Assembly (NCBI RefSeq): GCF_014202345.1
Contig: NZ_JACHGO010000002.1
Coordinates: 355,630-419,629, forward strand
Origin: Desulfovibrio intestinalis
GTDB taxonomy: Bacteria > Desulfobacterota > Desulfovibrionia > Desulfovibrionales > Desulfovibrionaceae
Direction of reading: 5' to 3'
DNA: 64,000 nt
A model generated the notes under the pieces. It had not been told where the DNA came from, did no database searches, and saw nothing but the letters and a program-made list of their open reading frames with translations. Position 1 is the first letter of the stretch, and every line of letters starts with the position of its first letter. Of the stretch, positions 26,430 through 34,837 are shown piece after piece. Made by a program: the position numbers and the translations under genes.

Positions 26430-26897
26430 CTACGGCTGCAGGCGTTTTTTGACGGCCTCGGACAGAACCTTGCCGTCCACCTGACCTTTATGCCCTGCCA
26501 TAATGGCAGAAATAACCCGGCCCATATCCTTGGGGGAAGTTGCGCTCAGCTCGGTAATTGTGGACTCAACGAGAGACAGCAGTTCTTCCTGGCTGAGGGC
26601 CTTGGGCAGGTATTCTTTAAGGACTACAAGCTCGGCAGCTTCTTTTTCAGCAAGGTCGGGGCGCTGGGCCGCCGTGTACTGCTCAATGGAATCCTGACGC
26701 TGTTTGCCTTCCTTGATGATGACGTCCATCATTTCTTCGTCGGAAAGGCTGCCGCCGGGCCGCCGCAAGTCCACCAGACGGTTTTTGACCGCCGTTTTCA
26801 ACAGGCGCAGCACCATGAGCCGAACACTGTCCTTGGCTTTGTAGGCCAAAATGTAATCTTTTTCGATCTGGTCAAAAAGCGTGGTAGTGGCGGTCAT
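26430..26897 (-). CDS. yqeY: GatB/YqeY domain protein
   Basis: A 155-residue helical protein of the YqeY family, related to the tail of amidotransferase subunit GatB. Recognisable blocks are MLRLL-type VLRLLKTAVKNRLVDLR, EEMMDVIIKEGKQRQDSIEQY, EKEAAELVVLKEYLPKALS and GRVISAIMAGHKGQVDGKVLSEAVKKRL. Function is not well established; a tRNA-related role is suggested by the GatB relationship. The gene often sits next to rpsU, as here. Confidence 0.9.
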   Translation of the reverse strand: MTATTTLFDQIEKDYILAYKAKDSVRLMVLRLLKTAVKNRLVDLRRPGGSLSDEEMMDVIIKEGKQRQDSIEQYTAAQRPDLAEKEAAELVVLKEYLPKALSQEELLSLVESTITELSATSPKDMGRVISAIMAGHKGQVDGKVLSEAVKKRLQP

Positions 26898-27005
26898 AAT
26901 TGTCGTTGGGTGGAGGGTGGAGTAATGCAGAAAATGCGGGAAACCCTAGGGGCTTCCCGCATAACTGGCCGGATGAAGGCCCCGGGCGCATAAATGCGCA
27001 GCCGG

Positions 27006-27209
27006 TTAAGCCATGTTCATCTTCCTGATTTTTTTCATCAGCCGCTTACGAGCGGCGGCCTTTTTCTTTTTGCGCATGACGCTGGGCTTTTCGTAGTGCT
27101 GGCGCTTCTTCATTTCTGAAAGAACACCGGCCTTTTCTACCTGCTTCTTAAAGCGGCGCAGCGCGATATCGAAATTATAATCGTCGTCGTTAAGAAAAAC
27201 TCCGGGCAA
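27006..27209 (-). CDS. rpsU: 30S ribosomal protein S21
   Basis: S21, 67 residues, a small basic protein of the 30S platform that helps mRNA base pairing. [19 protein letters not shown], the central QVEKAG and a Lys/Arg-rich C-terminus are typical. The start is probably the TTG at 27209, because the near-perfect Shine-Dalgarno AAGGGGGTGA (27224-27215) lies five bases upstream and the protein then begins M-P-G-V as in the family. The in-frame GTG at 27218 lies inside that ribosome site. Confidence 0.93.
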   Translation of the reverse strand: MPGVFLNDDDYNFDIALRRFKKQVEKAGVLSEMKKRQHYEKPSVMRKKKKAAARKRLMKKIRKMNMA

Positions 27210-27239
27210 GAAAATCACCCCCTTCGGCGGCGGGGCGTG

Positions 27240-27269
27240 CTATAAGCAGCCCACAAAAATAACCGTCAA
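27240..27269 (-). promoter_or_regulatory. Candidate promoter of the rpsU operon
   Basis: On the minus strand, TTGACG (27269-27264), an 18-base spacer and TTATAG (27245-27240). The mRNA would start only about 10 bases before the S21 ribosome site. Confidence 0.45.
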
Positions 27270-27567
27270 CGGTTTACCCGTCTACGGACAGCGACAGTGT
27301 CGCCAAATGAAGAGTTCATATAGCCCGCAATATTGAAAAGGGCAAGTTTTTTCTTGATAAGGCGGGTAAGATGAAAAGTACACGTTGCATGGGCCGCAGC
27401 ACACAGGCTACCAGAGCGCATGCCCAGAAACCGCAAATGACACGCATGCCCCGACTCCCAGTCGCCGCGGGCATACATGTCATCTACAGTTGTACCCCGG
27501 TATGCTGGCTTTAGTGATAGCCAGCATTGCCGGTTGGCGCCATGCCGTGCGGCACGGCTGCATAAGA
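27270..27567. other. Non-coding interval between hup and rpsU
   Basis: No gene is supported. Two hairpins are visible: ATGCTGGCT/AGCCAGCAT at 27502-27527 with an eight-base loop, and GCCGTGC/GCACGGC at 27544-27558 ten bases after the HU stop. Neither has a T-run, but together they may form the 3' end of the HU transcript. Confidence 0.45.
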
Positions 27568-27840
27568 TCAGTTTAAAGAATCTTTGAGCATTTTGCCGGG
27601 GCGGAACTTGAGAATCTTGCACGCGGGAATGGTGAGAGTATCACCGGTGCGGGGGTTGCGGCCCTGCCGGGCTTTACGGTGTTCTACCGCAAAGGTGCCG
27701 AAGCCAGTGAGGGTAAGTTTGGATTCCTTGACAAGAGCGTCTTCGACGGAAGCGAGAAAAGCGTTGAGAGCCCGTTCGGCTGCGGCCTTGGTCAGATTGG
27801 CCTTGGCAGCGATTTTTTCAACCAGATCAGCCTTAGTCAT
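27568..27840 (-). CDS. hup: HU/IHF-family DNA-binding protein
   Basis: A 90-residue nucleoid protein that bends and compacts DNA as a dimer. MTKADLVEKIAAKANLTKAAAERAL and the arm region GFGTFAVEHRKARQGRNPRTGDTLTIP with the DNA-intercalating proline (NPRTG) are textbook HU. The start ATG lies eight bases after AGGAGG; a second ATG six bases upstream is too close to that site. Confidence 0.95.
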   Translation of the reverse strand: MTKADLVEKIAAKANLTKAAAERALNAFLASVEDALVKESKLTLTGFGTFAVEHRKARQGRNPRTGDTLTIPACKILKFRPGKMLKDSLN

Positions 27841-27909
27841 CAGCATGTCCTCCTGAAAAGTTCCCCGGCGTTGTTTACAAATGGCCTCTTGCATGACCAC
27901 TTGCCTGAA

Positions 27910-27924
27910 TGCACCACTGGTGCA
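27910..27924. promoter_or_regulatory. Palindrome upstream of hup, possible operator
   Basis: TGCACCACTGGTGCA is a perfect 15-base palindrome, 70 bases before the HU start. No regulator could be assigned. Confidence 0.35.
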
Positions 27925-27959
27925 CAACGCAGCAAGAGTATGGATAGACTGAAAACTTT

Positions 27960-28796
27960 TTATGCCTTGTTGTCAAGCTGTGACGCCCAAAAAGCAGCTA
28001 TGCGCTGAAAATCGTGACAAGAAAGAACTTCAGGACGCAAGTTGGATGCAATTTGCGCACTTTCAAACGCGTTTTCCAGACCAGGCTGGGCGGCACGGCG
28101 AAATATTCCGCCAAGTTGCTTACGTCGTTGCTGAAAACAGATACGCAACAGGCGAGATAAAAGCGCGGGATGTGCAGGACGCTCACTGACGGGCAAGGGC
28201 ATGAAGCTCAATACTGCGGAATCCACCTTGGGAGGAGGACTGAAAGCTCCCGGCCCCACCACAAATTCCACACGCGGGCGCGAATAGCTTTGCACCCACA
28301 CTGAAAGCGCGCCGTAGTGGCCGGAATCCGGCGGTGCGGCAAGGCGCTGTCCCACTTCTTTTTGCACCATAAATGCGGCCTGCTGCCAGCCTTCAGACAG
28401 GGACACAATATCCCATATAAGGGGGGATGCCACATTGTAGGGCAGGTTGCCTATGATTTTCCACGGCTCTTGAGGGCTGATGCGCCGCCAGTCAAAGCGC
28501 AGGGCGTCTGTAAGCACTGCCTGCGTATGCTTGCCGCCCAGGCGTTGCCGTTCAGCGGCCCAATGGCGGTCTTTTTCAAGCAGCAGCAGGCGGGCATGCG
28601 GCGCGGCTTCGATGGCGCGGGTCAGCGCGCCGGGGCCAGGGCCGATTTCGATAATGCGGTCAGTGGCGCAAGGGGCGATGAGAGCGGCAATACGGTGGCA
28701 AATATCTTCACGGCGCAAAAAATGCTGGCCAAGGCTTTTCTTGGCGCGAGGGGCGTGCCCCTTGCCGGAGTTGTTGCCTGAATTACTGGATGTCAC
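27960..28796 (-). CDS. rsmA: 16S rRNA dimethyladenosine transferase
   Basis: Dimethylates two adjacent adenines in the 3' hairpin of 16S rRNA (KsgA); 278 residues. SLGQHFLRREDICHRI, the SAM motif IIEIGPGPGALT, the catalytic NLPYNVASPL and FSPPPKVDSAV are all present. It begins with GTG at 28796; no suitable ATG exists near the N-terminus. It follows the EF-G gene by 12 bases, a plausible ribosome-related operon. Confidence 0.94.
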   Translation of the reverse strand: MTSSNSGNNSGKGHAPRAKKSLGQHFLRREDICHRIAALIAPCATDRIIEIGPGPGALTRAIEAAPHARLLLLEKDRHWAAERQRLGGKHTQAVLTDALRFDWRRISPQEPWKIIGNLPYNVASPLIWDIVSLSEGWQQAAFMVQKEVGQRLAAPPDSGHYGALSVWVQSYSRPRVEFVVGPGAFSPPPKVDSAVLSFMPLPVSERPAHPALLSRLLRICFQQRRKQLGGIFRRAAQPGLENAFESAQIASNLRPEVLSCHDFQRIAAFWASQLDNKA

Positions 28797-28808
28797 GGGT
28801 ATAAGGCC

Positions 28809-30851
28809 TCATGGAAGGTCAAAACGGTCAAAGGTCATCACAAGTCCGGCGCGGCCCTGCGTAGCTGAACGCAGGGAGGTGGAAAAGCCAAACAAGCGGC
28901 GCAGGGGAGCAATACCGCTCAACACCTTGCGCGTTCCATTGTCTTCAAGGTTTTCGACCTTGCCGCCGCAAGAGTTGAACAGGCTGATTGAGGGACCCAG
29001 AAAATCATCGGGCACCACTATCTCCACCCGCATAATGGGCTCCATAACAATGGGAGCGGCAGTGCCCAAAGCCTCACGCAAGGCTTGCCCAGCAGCCATA
29101 TGGCAGCCCGGCAGGGTGGTCAGGCCTTCACGCCGTTCCACATTGGTAACCATCACCTGCACATCTTCTACCGGGTAGCCCGTGAGTTCACCGCTTTGCA
29201 GGGCATCACGCACTCCCTCAAGGGCCGCGTCCAGGTATATCTGGGGCAGCAGCTTGCGAGCTTCGTTGGGATCGGCAGGCAGAAAATCGCCCACGGTCAC
29301 TGTATTGCCGCTGCCACGCGCGCCCGGACTTACATGAAGGGCGACTGCACCCTGGTGGTGTTCCTTGCCCAGTTCCCGGTCAAAAACCACGCTGGCGTCA
29401 GCTTCTTTGCGTATGGTTTCGCGCAGAACCACCTGAGGATTGCCCGCGCGGGGGCTGATGCCGTATTCGCGTTGCATACGTTCCAGCAGAACATCAAGAT
29501 GCAGTTCGCCCATGCCGGAAATCATGCGTGCGCCAGTGGCATCGTCCAGTTGCGCCTTGAGCGTGGGGTCTTCTTCCACATACCGAGTCAGCGCTTCGTC
29601 AAGAATTTTACCTTCGTCGGCATTGCGCGGCTCAAGGGCAAGCGTGATGACTGGCGCGTTGGCCTCAATGCTTTCAAGCTTCAGAAGGCGTTCACGCGCG
29701 GTGTAGGTCTCGCCCGTATGGGCAGACCGCAGGCCAACGGCAACAACAATTTCGCCAGTTCCTGCGGATTCAAGCTGTTCGCGTCTGTCGGCATGGGGGC
29801 GGTAAAGACGGCCCAGCCTGTCGTCCTTGTTCTGGGTGGTGTTGCGCAGGTTGTCACCTTCATGAATACGGCCCGCATATATGCGAATAAAGGAATGCTT
29901 GCGGCTGTCTTCGAGCAGAACCTTAAAGACCAGAGCAACAGCCGGAGCGTCGGGATCGGCCATAACAGCGACTTCGTTGCCCTCAGAATCCACACCAACA
30001 GGCGCAGGCACGTCCAGCGGCGAGGGCAGCCAGCGGCAAACGGCGTCCAGCACGGGCTGTATGCCTGTGTTGCGCAGGGCGGAGCCGCAGAATACGGGGG
30101 TGATGCTGCGGGCCAGCGTCGCACGGCGCAGGGCTGCATGAATGTCTTCTGTGCTGTAAACGCCTTCCAGATAGGGCTCCAGAAAATCTTCATCAGCTTC
30201 AGCCAGTTTTTCCAGCAGCAGATCGCGCCAGGGAGCGGCCAGTGCGGCCTGCTCTGAAGTAAAGGGAGTACGCTTTATTGTTTGCCCCTGATCGTCTTCA
30301 TCAAAAAACAGGCATTCTTCATGAATGAGATCAAGAACGGCGCTAAAATCTTCACCCTGACCCAGGGGAGCCATAACAGCAACGGCATTGGTGTGAAGGC
30401 GCTGCCGCATGGCTTCCAGCGTCGCTTCAAAATTTGCGCCCAACCTGTCCATCTTGTTTACAAAGGCTATCTTGGGCACGCCGAAATCTTCTGATTGCCG
30501 CCATACGGTTTCAGACTGCGGTTCAACGCCGCCTACGGCGCAAAACACGCCCACGGCCCCGTCCAGCACGCGCAAGGAGCGTTCAACCTCGATGGTAAAG
30601 TCCACATGGCCGGGGGTATCAATGAGGTTGATAGTATGCTCGTTCCACTGGCAGGTGGTGCAGGCCGACATGATGGTAATGCCACGTTCCTGTTCCTCGG
30701 GCATGTAGTCCATTGTGGCAGCGCCGTCATGAACCTCGCCCATGCGATGGATTTTGCGGCTGTAAAAAAGCATGCGCTCCGACAAGGTGGTCTTGCCAGC
30801 GTCAATATGGGCAATGATGCCAATGTTACGAATGCGGCTGATGTTGGACAT
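28809..30851 (-). CDS. fusA: Elongation factor G family GTPase, probably a second (EF-G2-type) copy
   Basis: Ribosomal translocation GTPase, 680 residues, slightly shorter than canonical EF-G. G1 is AHIDAGKTT, G2/switch region RGITIMSA, G3 DTPGH, G4 NKMD and G5 near GSAL. Domains II-V follow, with GELHLDVLLERM and the tail RSATQGRAGLVMTFDRF. It is not beside rpsL/rpsG/tufA, where the main fusA usually sits, so a paralogue is inferred. A GGAG ribosome site precedes the ATG. Confidence 0.88.
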   Translation of the reverse strand: MSNISRIRNIGIIAHIDAGKTTLSERMLFYSRKIHRMGEVHDGAATMDYMPEEQERGITIMSACTTCQWNEHTINLIDTPGHVDFTIEVERSLRVLDGAVGVFCAVGGVEPQSETVWRQSEDFGVPKIAFVNKMDRLGANFEATLEAMRQRLHTNAVAVMAPLGQGEDFSAVLDLIHEECLFFDEDDQGQTIKRTPFTSEQAALAAPWRDLLLEKLAEADEDFLEPYLEGVYSTEDIHAALRRATLARSITPVFCGSALRNTGIQPVLDAVCRWLPSPLDVPAPVGVDSEGNEVAVMADPDAPAVALVFKVLLEDSRKHSFIRIYAGRIHEGDNLRNTTQNKDDRLGRLYRPHADRREQLESAGTGEIVVAVGLRSAHTGETYTARERLLKLESIEANAPVITLALEPRNADEGKILDEALTRYVEEDPTLKAQLDDATGARMISGMGELHLDVLLERMQREYGISPRAGNPQVVLRETIRKEADASVVFDRELGKEHHQGAVALHVSPGARGSGNTVTVGDFLPADPNEARKLLPQIYLDAALEGVRDALQSGELTGYPVEDVQVMVTNVERREGLTTLPGCHMAAGQALREALGTAAPIVMEPIMRVEIVVPDDFLGPSISLFNSCGGKVENLEDNGTRKVLSGIAPLRRLFGFSTSLRSATQGRAGLVMTFDRFDLP

Positions 30852-30871
30852 GACGGCTCCTGGGCAGATTT

Positions 30872-31816
30872 TTACAGTGTGCCGAAAGCCAGACGGCGCA
30901 CCCGGAAAAAATCCGGCGTAAGGCCGGGGTGCAGCCAGAAACCTTCACAGCCCGGTGTCAGGACCAATTCAGGGCCGTTTGGGGAAAAGAATTCACTCTG
31001 AGGAAGGTTCGCCGCTTGCCCGGCTGTAGAGGCGAGGTACAGAGCATCTGCCAGTGGCGAATTACCCGCAGCAATCATAGCCACTTCTTGCGAGCCATTA
31101 GCCAAGGTGCCGGGGGCAATGCTTATGGCAGAATCCAGAGCTTCCGCCTGGGCAAAATACAGCGCTTCCAAATCCAGATAGTCGTCTTCAGCAGACAAGC
31201 CCTGCCCGTCATTCAGGCTGTCTCCTTCTGTCAGAGCCAGCCTTGGCGTGCGGCTTTCCTGCCAGCAGGGCAGGCCCGCAGCGTGCGCGAAATCAGCAAT
31301 CTGCGACAGTTCGCCAGTGTGCAGCAGCACCAGACGGCCGGGGCCGGAGCTTTCTTCAAGCAGCGCTTGTAACTTTGAAGAATCCAAAACAAAGATGTCT
31401 TCAACACCGCTCAATTCCAGACTGACCAAGGCAGAGCGGTGGGGCTGCCCGCCCACGCATGCGGCCCCGATCTGGGGCACGCCCGCAAGGATTGCCGGGA
31501 TGCAGGCGGCGGCCAGTCTGGCAGCCGCTGCATAGGAAGGAGTGAAGGCAATGATGGCCCACGGGGCGGCACTGCTTTCAGATCGCTGCCAAAATCCCAA
31601 ATGCCTGTTGCTGCGTTGTTCACGCAGCTGGTCAGAGTTTGAACCAAAGTGCATATGCGCCAGGGCGAGTCCCGTCTTGATGGCCGCCCGCCATTGCGGA
31701 GGGGTCTCTTCGTAGGACTGGGCCACAAGGTCGTCACTCAGGCGCGCGTCTTCTACCCATTGGGGCCAATAGGCGTTTTGCGGGATTTCCGGCTTCTGAT
31801 CCGTGAAGGCAGTCAT
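30872..31816 (-). CDS. Histidinol-dehydrogenase-like protein, degenerate
   Basis: A 314-residue protein, shorter than HisD (about 430). Two blocks resemble HisD. AFTPSYAAAARLAAACIPAILAGVPQI (90-116) parallels the PSTVLMNAIPAKVAGV block. ANGSQEVAMIAAGNSPLADALYLASTAGQA (239-268) parallels the PAGPSEVLVIAD...ADLLSQAEHG block. The zinc- and substrate-binding residues of the SQAEH motif are replaced. It lies between argH (13 bases) and the EF-G gene (20 bases). Homology is recognised by eye only; catalysis as HisD is unlikely and the function is unknown. Confidence 0.6.
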   Translation of the reverse strand: MTAFTDQKPEIPQNAYWPQWVEDARLSDDLVAQSYEETPPQWRAAIKTGLALAHMHFGSNSDQLREQRSNRHLGFWQRSESSAAPWAIIAFTPSYAAAARLAAACIPAILAGVPQIGAACVGGQPHRSALVSLELSGVEDIFVLDSSKLQALLEESSGPGRLVLLHTGELSQIADFAHAAGLPCWQESRTPRLALTEGDSLNDGQGLSAEDDYLDLEALYFAQAEALDSAISIAPGTLANGSQEVAMIAAGNSPLADALYLASTAGQAANLPQSEFFSPNGPELVLTPGCEGFWLHPGLTPDFFRVRRLAFGTL

Positions 31817-31829
31817 AGTGTTTACCGGA

Positions 31830-33230
31830 CTATCTGGTCATGCCGTCCATACCGGCAAGCCACGTTCTGAGTTGCGCCACCTGGGCCGCCACAGACTGCG
31901 GGCCAGTGCCGCCGGGCGTTTCGCGCCGACGCACAGCGGCTGCGTAATCCAGTATGGCGTAAACATCATCCTCAATGCGGGGTTCAAGCGCCTGCATTTC
32001 AGGCAGGGGGAGGTCTTCAAGTCCCTTGCCCTGGCTTTCGGCGGCAGCCACGCATTGCCCCGTTATATGATGGGCCTCGCGGAAGGGTATGCCTTTGCCC
32101 ACAAGGTAGTCTGCCAGTTCTGTGGCATTGAGGAAGCCAGCCTTGCAGGCTTCGCGCATACGGTCAGTGCGGAAGGTCAGTTCTTCCATCATTCCCGCCA
32201 TAAGGCGCAGGGAGGCTTCGACGGTCTTGTCGGCGTCGAGAAAACCTTCCTTATCTTCCTGCATGTCGCGGTTGTAGGCCAGGGGCAAACCCTTCATGGT
32301 GGTGAGCAGGCCCATGAGCGAACCATAGACGCGCCCCGTTTTGCCGCGCATAAGTTCGGCAACGTCAGGATTTTTCTTTTGCGGCATGATGGATGAGCCT
32401 GTGGCGTAGCTGTCGGGCAGGCGCACAAAGCCAAAAGCAGGGTTGGCCCACAAAATGATTTCTTCACACATACGTGACAGATGCATCATGATGGTTGAGC
32501 CGTCAAAAAGAGCTTCCAGCACGAAATCCCTGTCGGAAACAGCGTCCATCGAGTTGCCGTAAATGCCGGAAAATCCAACGTCTTCCGCTACGCTTTGCGG
32601 ATCAAGGGGATAGGTTGTGCCCGCCAGTGCGGCCGCTCCCAGAGGGGATATGCACACACGGTCAAGACAGTCGGTCAGACGCAGGGCGTCGCGACGGAAC
32701 ATCCAGGCATAGGCCAGCAGGTGGTGCGCCAAACTCACGGGCTGGGCGGGCTGCAAGTGGGTGCAGCCTGGCAGTATGTCATTGGCGTGTTCGGTGGCGC
32801 GCTGCACCAGCACGGCGCACAGGCCAGCGGCACGCTGCCGCCAGGTTTCAAGCCTGTCTGCCACGAAAAGACGAAAGCTCAACCCGACCTGGTCGTTGCG
32901 GCTACGGCCAGTGTGCAGTTTTTTGCCCACATTGCCCATAATTTCCGTCAGGCGTGCTTCAATATTCATGTGCACGTCTTCCAGTTCCGGCTTCCAGACA
33001 AAATTGCCAGAGCGGATTTCTTCGCGCACGCGGTCGAGTCCTTCAACCAGAAGCTGCGCCTCGCCGGGGGCGATGATGCCCTGGCGTCCCAGCATGCGGG
33101 CGTGGGCTTGTGAGGCGCGGATATCCTGGGCGTAAAGCGCCCTGTCGTAGGATTGGGAGTCCGTATATTGGGCTACAGCTTCCTTGGGGCCTTCGGCGAA
33201 GCGTCCGCCCCAGCTCTGGTTGGTCTTCAT
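31830..33230 (-). CDS. argH: Argininosuccinate lyase
   Basis: Last step of arginine synthesis, splitting argininosuccinate into arginine and fumarate; 466 residues. [20 protein letters not shown] at the N-terminus, [29 protein letters not shown] and the signature [16 protein letters not shown] are intact. The start at 33230 ([11 protein letters not shown]) fits the family; the ribosome site is weak. A 192-base spacer with several hairpins separates it from argG upstream. Confidence 0.95.
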   Translation of the reverse strand: MKTNQSWGGRFAEGPKEAVAQYTDSQSYDRALYAQDIRASQAHARMLGRQGIIAPGEAQLLVEGLDRVREEIRSGNFVWKPELEDVHMNIEARLTEIMGNVGKKLHTGRSRNDQVGLSFRLFVADRLETWRQRAAGLCAVLVQRATEHANDILPGCTHLQPAQPVSLAHHLLAYAWMFRRDALRLTDCLDRVCISPLGAAALAGTTYPLDPQSVAEDVGFSGIYGNSMDAVSDRDFVLEALFDGSTIMMHLSRMCEEIILWANPAFGFVRLPDSYATGSSIMPQKKNPDVAELMRGKTGRVYGSLMGLLTTMKGLPLAYNRDMQEDKEGFLDADKTVEASLRLMAGMMEELTFRTDRMREACKAGFLNATELADYLVGKGIPFREAHHITGQCVAAAESQGKGLEDLPLPEMQALEPRIEDDVYAILDYAAAVRRRETPGGTGPQSVAAQVAQLRTWLAGMDGMTR

Positions 33231-33260
33231 GGCAGTATCCATTGCTTTTAAAGTAGTAAT

Positions 33261-33300
33261 TCGGGGGCAGGGACGCCATAGTGAACGCTCCTGCCCCCGA
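33261..33300 (-). terminator. Strong hairpin before argH, possible attenuator
   Basis: An 11-base stem TCGGGGGCAGG/CCTGCCCCCGA with an 18-base loop. It lacks a T-run. Together with the stem GTGGAGC/GCTCCAC at 33327-33343 it could lower transcription from argG into argH or act as a translation-control structure. Confidence 0.45.
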
Positions 33301-33422
33301 AGTCCCATCACGCTTGGGCCATATCAGTGGAGCCATGCTCCACCGCTGAAGGCTTGCCAGACGGTTGGCCCGGGGACCATTGTCTGGCCGACGGAGGCAT
33401 TATGCAGGCCCGTCTGGGCGCA

Positions 33423-34628
33423 CTAACCTTCGATCTTGTTTTTGACAGCCGCATGCAGCCGCAGCCGCAGGCTGTTGAGGCGGATGAAGCCCGCCGCATC
33501 CTTGTGGTCGTAGTCGCCACCTTCAAAGGTAGCCAGATCTTCAGAGAAAAGCGAGTTGGGGGAGGTGCGGGCCAGGGGCCACACGCCGCCCTTGTACAGC
33601 TTGGCGCGCACGGTGCCGGTGACGCTTTCCTGCGATTTATCCATAAAGGCCTGCATGGCCTCGCGTTCGGGCGAGTACCAGAAGCCGTTGTAAACGCACT
33701 GGGAATAGCGCACGGCCAGCATGTCGCGGATGCCGAGCAGTTCGCGGTCAAGGCAGATACCTTCGAGGTCGCGGTGCAGTTTGTACAGCAGGGTGCCAGC
33801 GGGGTTTTCGTACACGCCGCGGCACTTCATGCCGACAAAACGGTTTTCCACCATGTCGTCGCGGCCAATACCGTTACGGCCAGCGATTTCGGCCAGGGTG
33901 GTAATGATGGCCGCTGGCGAAAGAGCCTTGCCGTTAACGGCAACCGGGTTGCCGCATTCAAAATCAACGCTGACAATTTCAGGAGTGTCCGGCGCCTGCT
34001 CAACGGGCACGCAGCGCTCGTGGCAGGATTCGTGCGGTTCATTGCCGGGGTTTTCCAGCTCGCTGCCTTCAAAGCTTGTGTGCAGCATGTTGGCGTCCAT
34101 GCTGTAGCGCTTGGCGGCGCTGGAAATGGGAATGCCGTGCTTTTCGGCAAAGGCGGTGAGGGCCGTGCGGGACATGAGTTCCCATTCGCGCCAGGGGGCG
34201 ATGACCTTGATGTCAGGGGCCAGAGCGCTGGCGGCAAATTCAAAGCGCACCTGGTCATTGCCCTTGCCGGTGGCGCCGTGCGAAATGGCGTCAGCGCCTT
34301 CCTTGCGGGCGATGTCAACCAGAGCTTTGGCAATGAGGGGGCGTGCAATGGAGGTTCCAAGCAGGTAGCGTCCTTCGTAGATGGCCGCGCCGCGCATCAT
34401 CGGAAACACAAAATCTTTAGCCATTTCTTCGCGCAAATCAACAACATAGGCCTTGGAAGCGCCGGTCTTGAGCGCCTTTTCTTCCACACCGGAAAGATCT
34501 TCAGGCTGGCCAAGGTTGGCGGTGACGGCGATGACTTCACACTTGTAAGTCTCAATAAGCCACTTTAGAATAACAGATGTATCAAGCCCGCCAGAATAGG
34601 CGAGGACAACTTTTTTTATGTCTTGCAT
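33423..34628 (-). CDS. argG: Argininosuccinate synthase
   Basis: Joins citrulline and aspartate with ATP in arginine synthesis; 401 residues. The N-terminal ATP motif [31 protein letters not shown], and [25 protein letters not shown] are typical. The ATG at 34628 has AAGGGGG upstream; the TTG six bases earlier is not needed. It is divergent from carB, so arginine and carbamoyl phosphate genes share one intergenic region. Confidence 0.96.
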   Translation of the reverse strand: MQDIKKVVLAYSGGLDTSVILKWLIETYKCEVIAVTANLGQPEDLSGVEEKALKTGASKAYVVDLREEMAKDFVFPMMRGAAIYEGRYLLGTSIARPLIAKALVDIARKEGADAISHGATGKGNDQVRFEFAASALAPDIKVIAPWREWELMSRTALTAFAEKHGIPISSAAKRYSMDANMLHTSFEGSELENPGNEPHESCHERCVPVEQAPDTPEIVSVDFECGNPVAVNGKALSPAAIITTLAEIAGRNGIGRDDMVENRFVGMKCRGVYENPAGTLLYKLHRDLEGICLDRELLGIRDMLAVRYSQCVYNGFWYSPEREAMQAFMDKSQESVTGTVRAKLYKGGVWPLARTSPNSLFSEDLATFEGGDYDHKDAAGFIRLNSLRLRLHAAVKNKIEG

Positions 34629-34735
34629 TATCAAGCCCCCTTATGGATTCAAGAGGTGAATTATTGCGTAAATCAGGATGGTGCGCAAGGCTTTAATAGG
34701 CTACAGTGTTCCTGTTTGCCTGTTCAGAGAAAATG

Positions 34736-34764
34736 TTGACGTCAAGTCGAAGTGCATGTATTAT
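34736..34764 (+). promoter_or_regulatory. Promoter of carBA
   Basis: TTGACG (34736-34741), an exact 17-base spacer, TATTAT (34759-34764). RNA would start near 34771, leaving a leader of about 65 bases before carB. Confidence 0.65.
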
Positions 34765-34782
34765 TCTTCAGTTTGAGCAAAC

Positions 34783-34800
34783 GGCGACTCTTGAGTCGCC
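34783..34800 (+). promoter_or_regulatory. Palindrome in the carB leader
   Basis: GGCGACTC-TT-GAGTCGCC, eight-base arms, about 12 bases after the predicted RNA start. It may be an operator or an RNA hairpin. It does not match an ArgR box closely. Confidence 0.4.
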
Positions 34801-34837
34801 CCTTTCGTACCGATCTCCAAAGCCGCAGGAATGTCCA

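Noticed and set aside
27266..27622. 118-codon minus-strand frame overlapping the hup end
   Set aside because: Overlaps the HU gene, crosses hairpins, and shows no recognisable domain.
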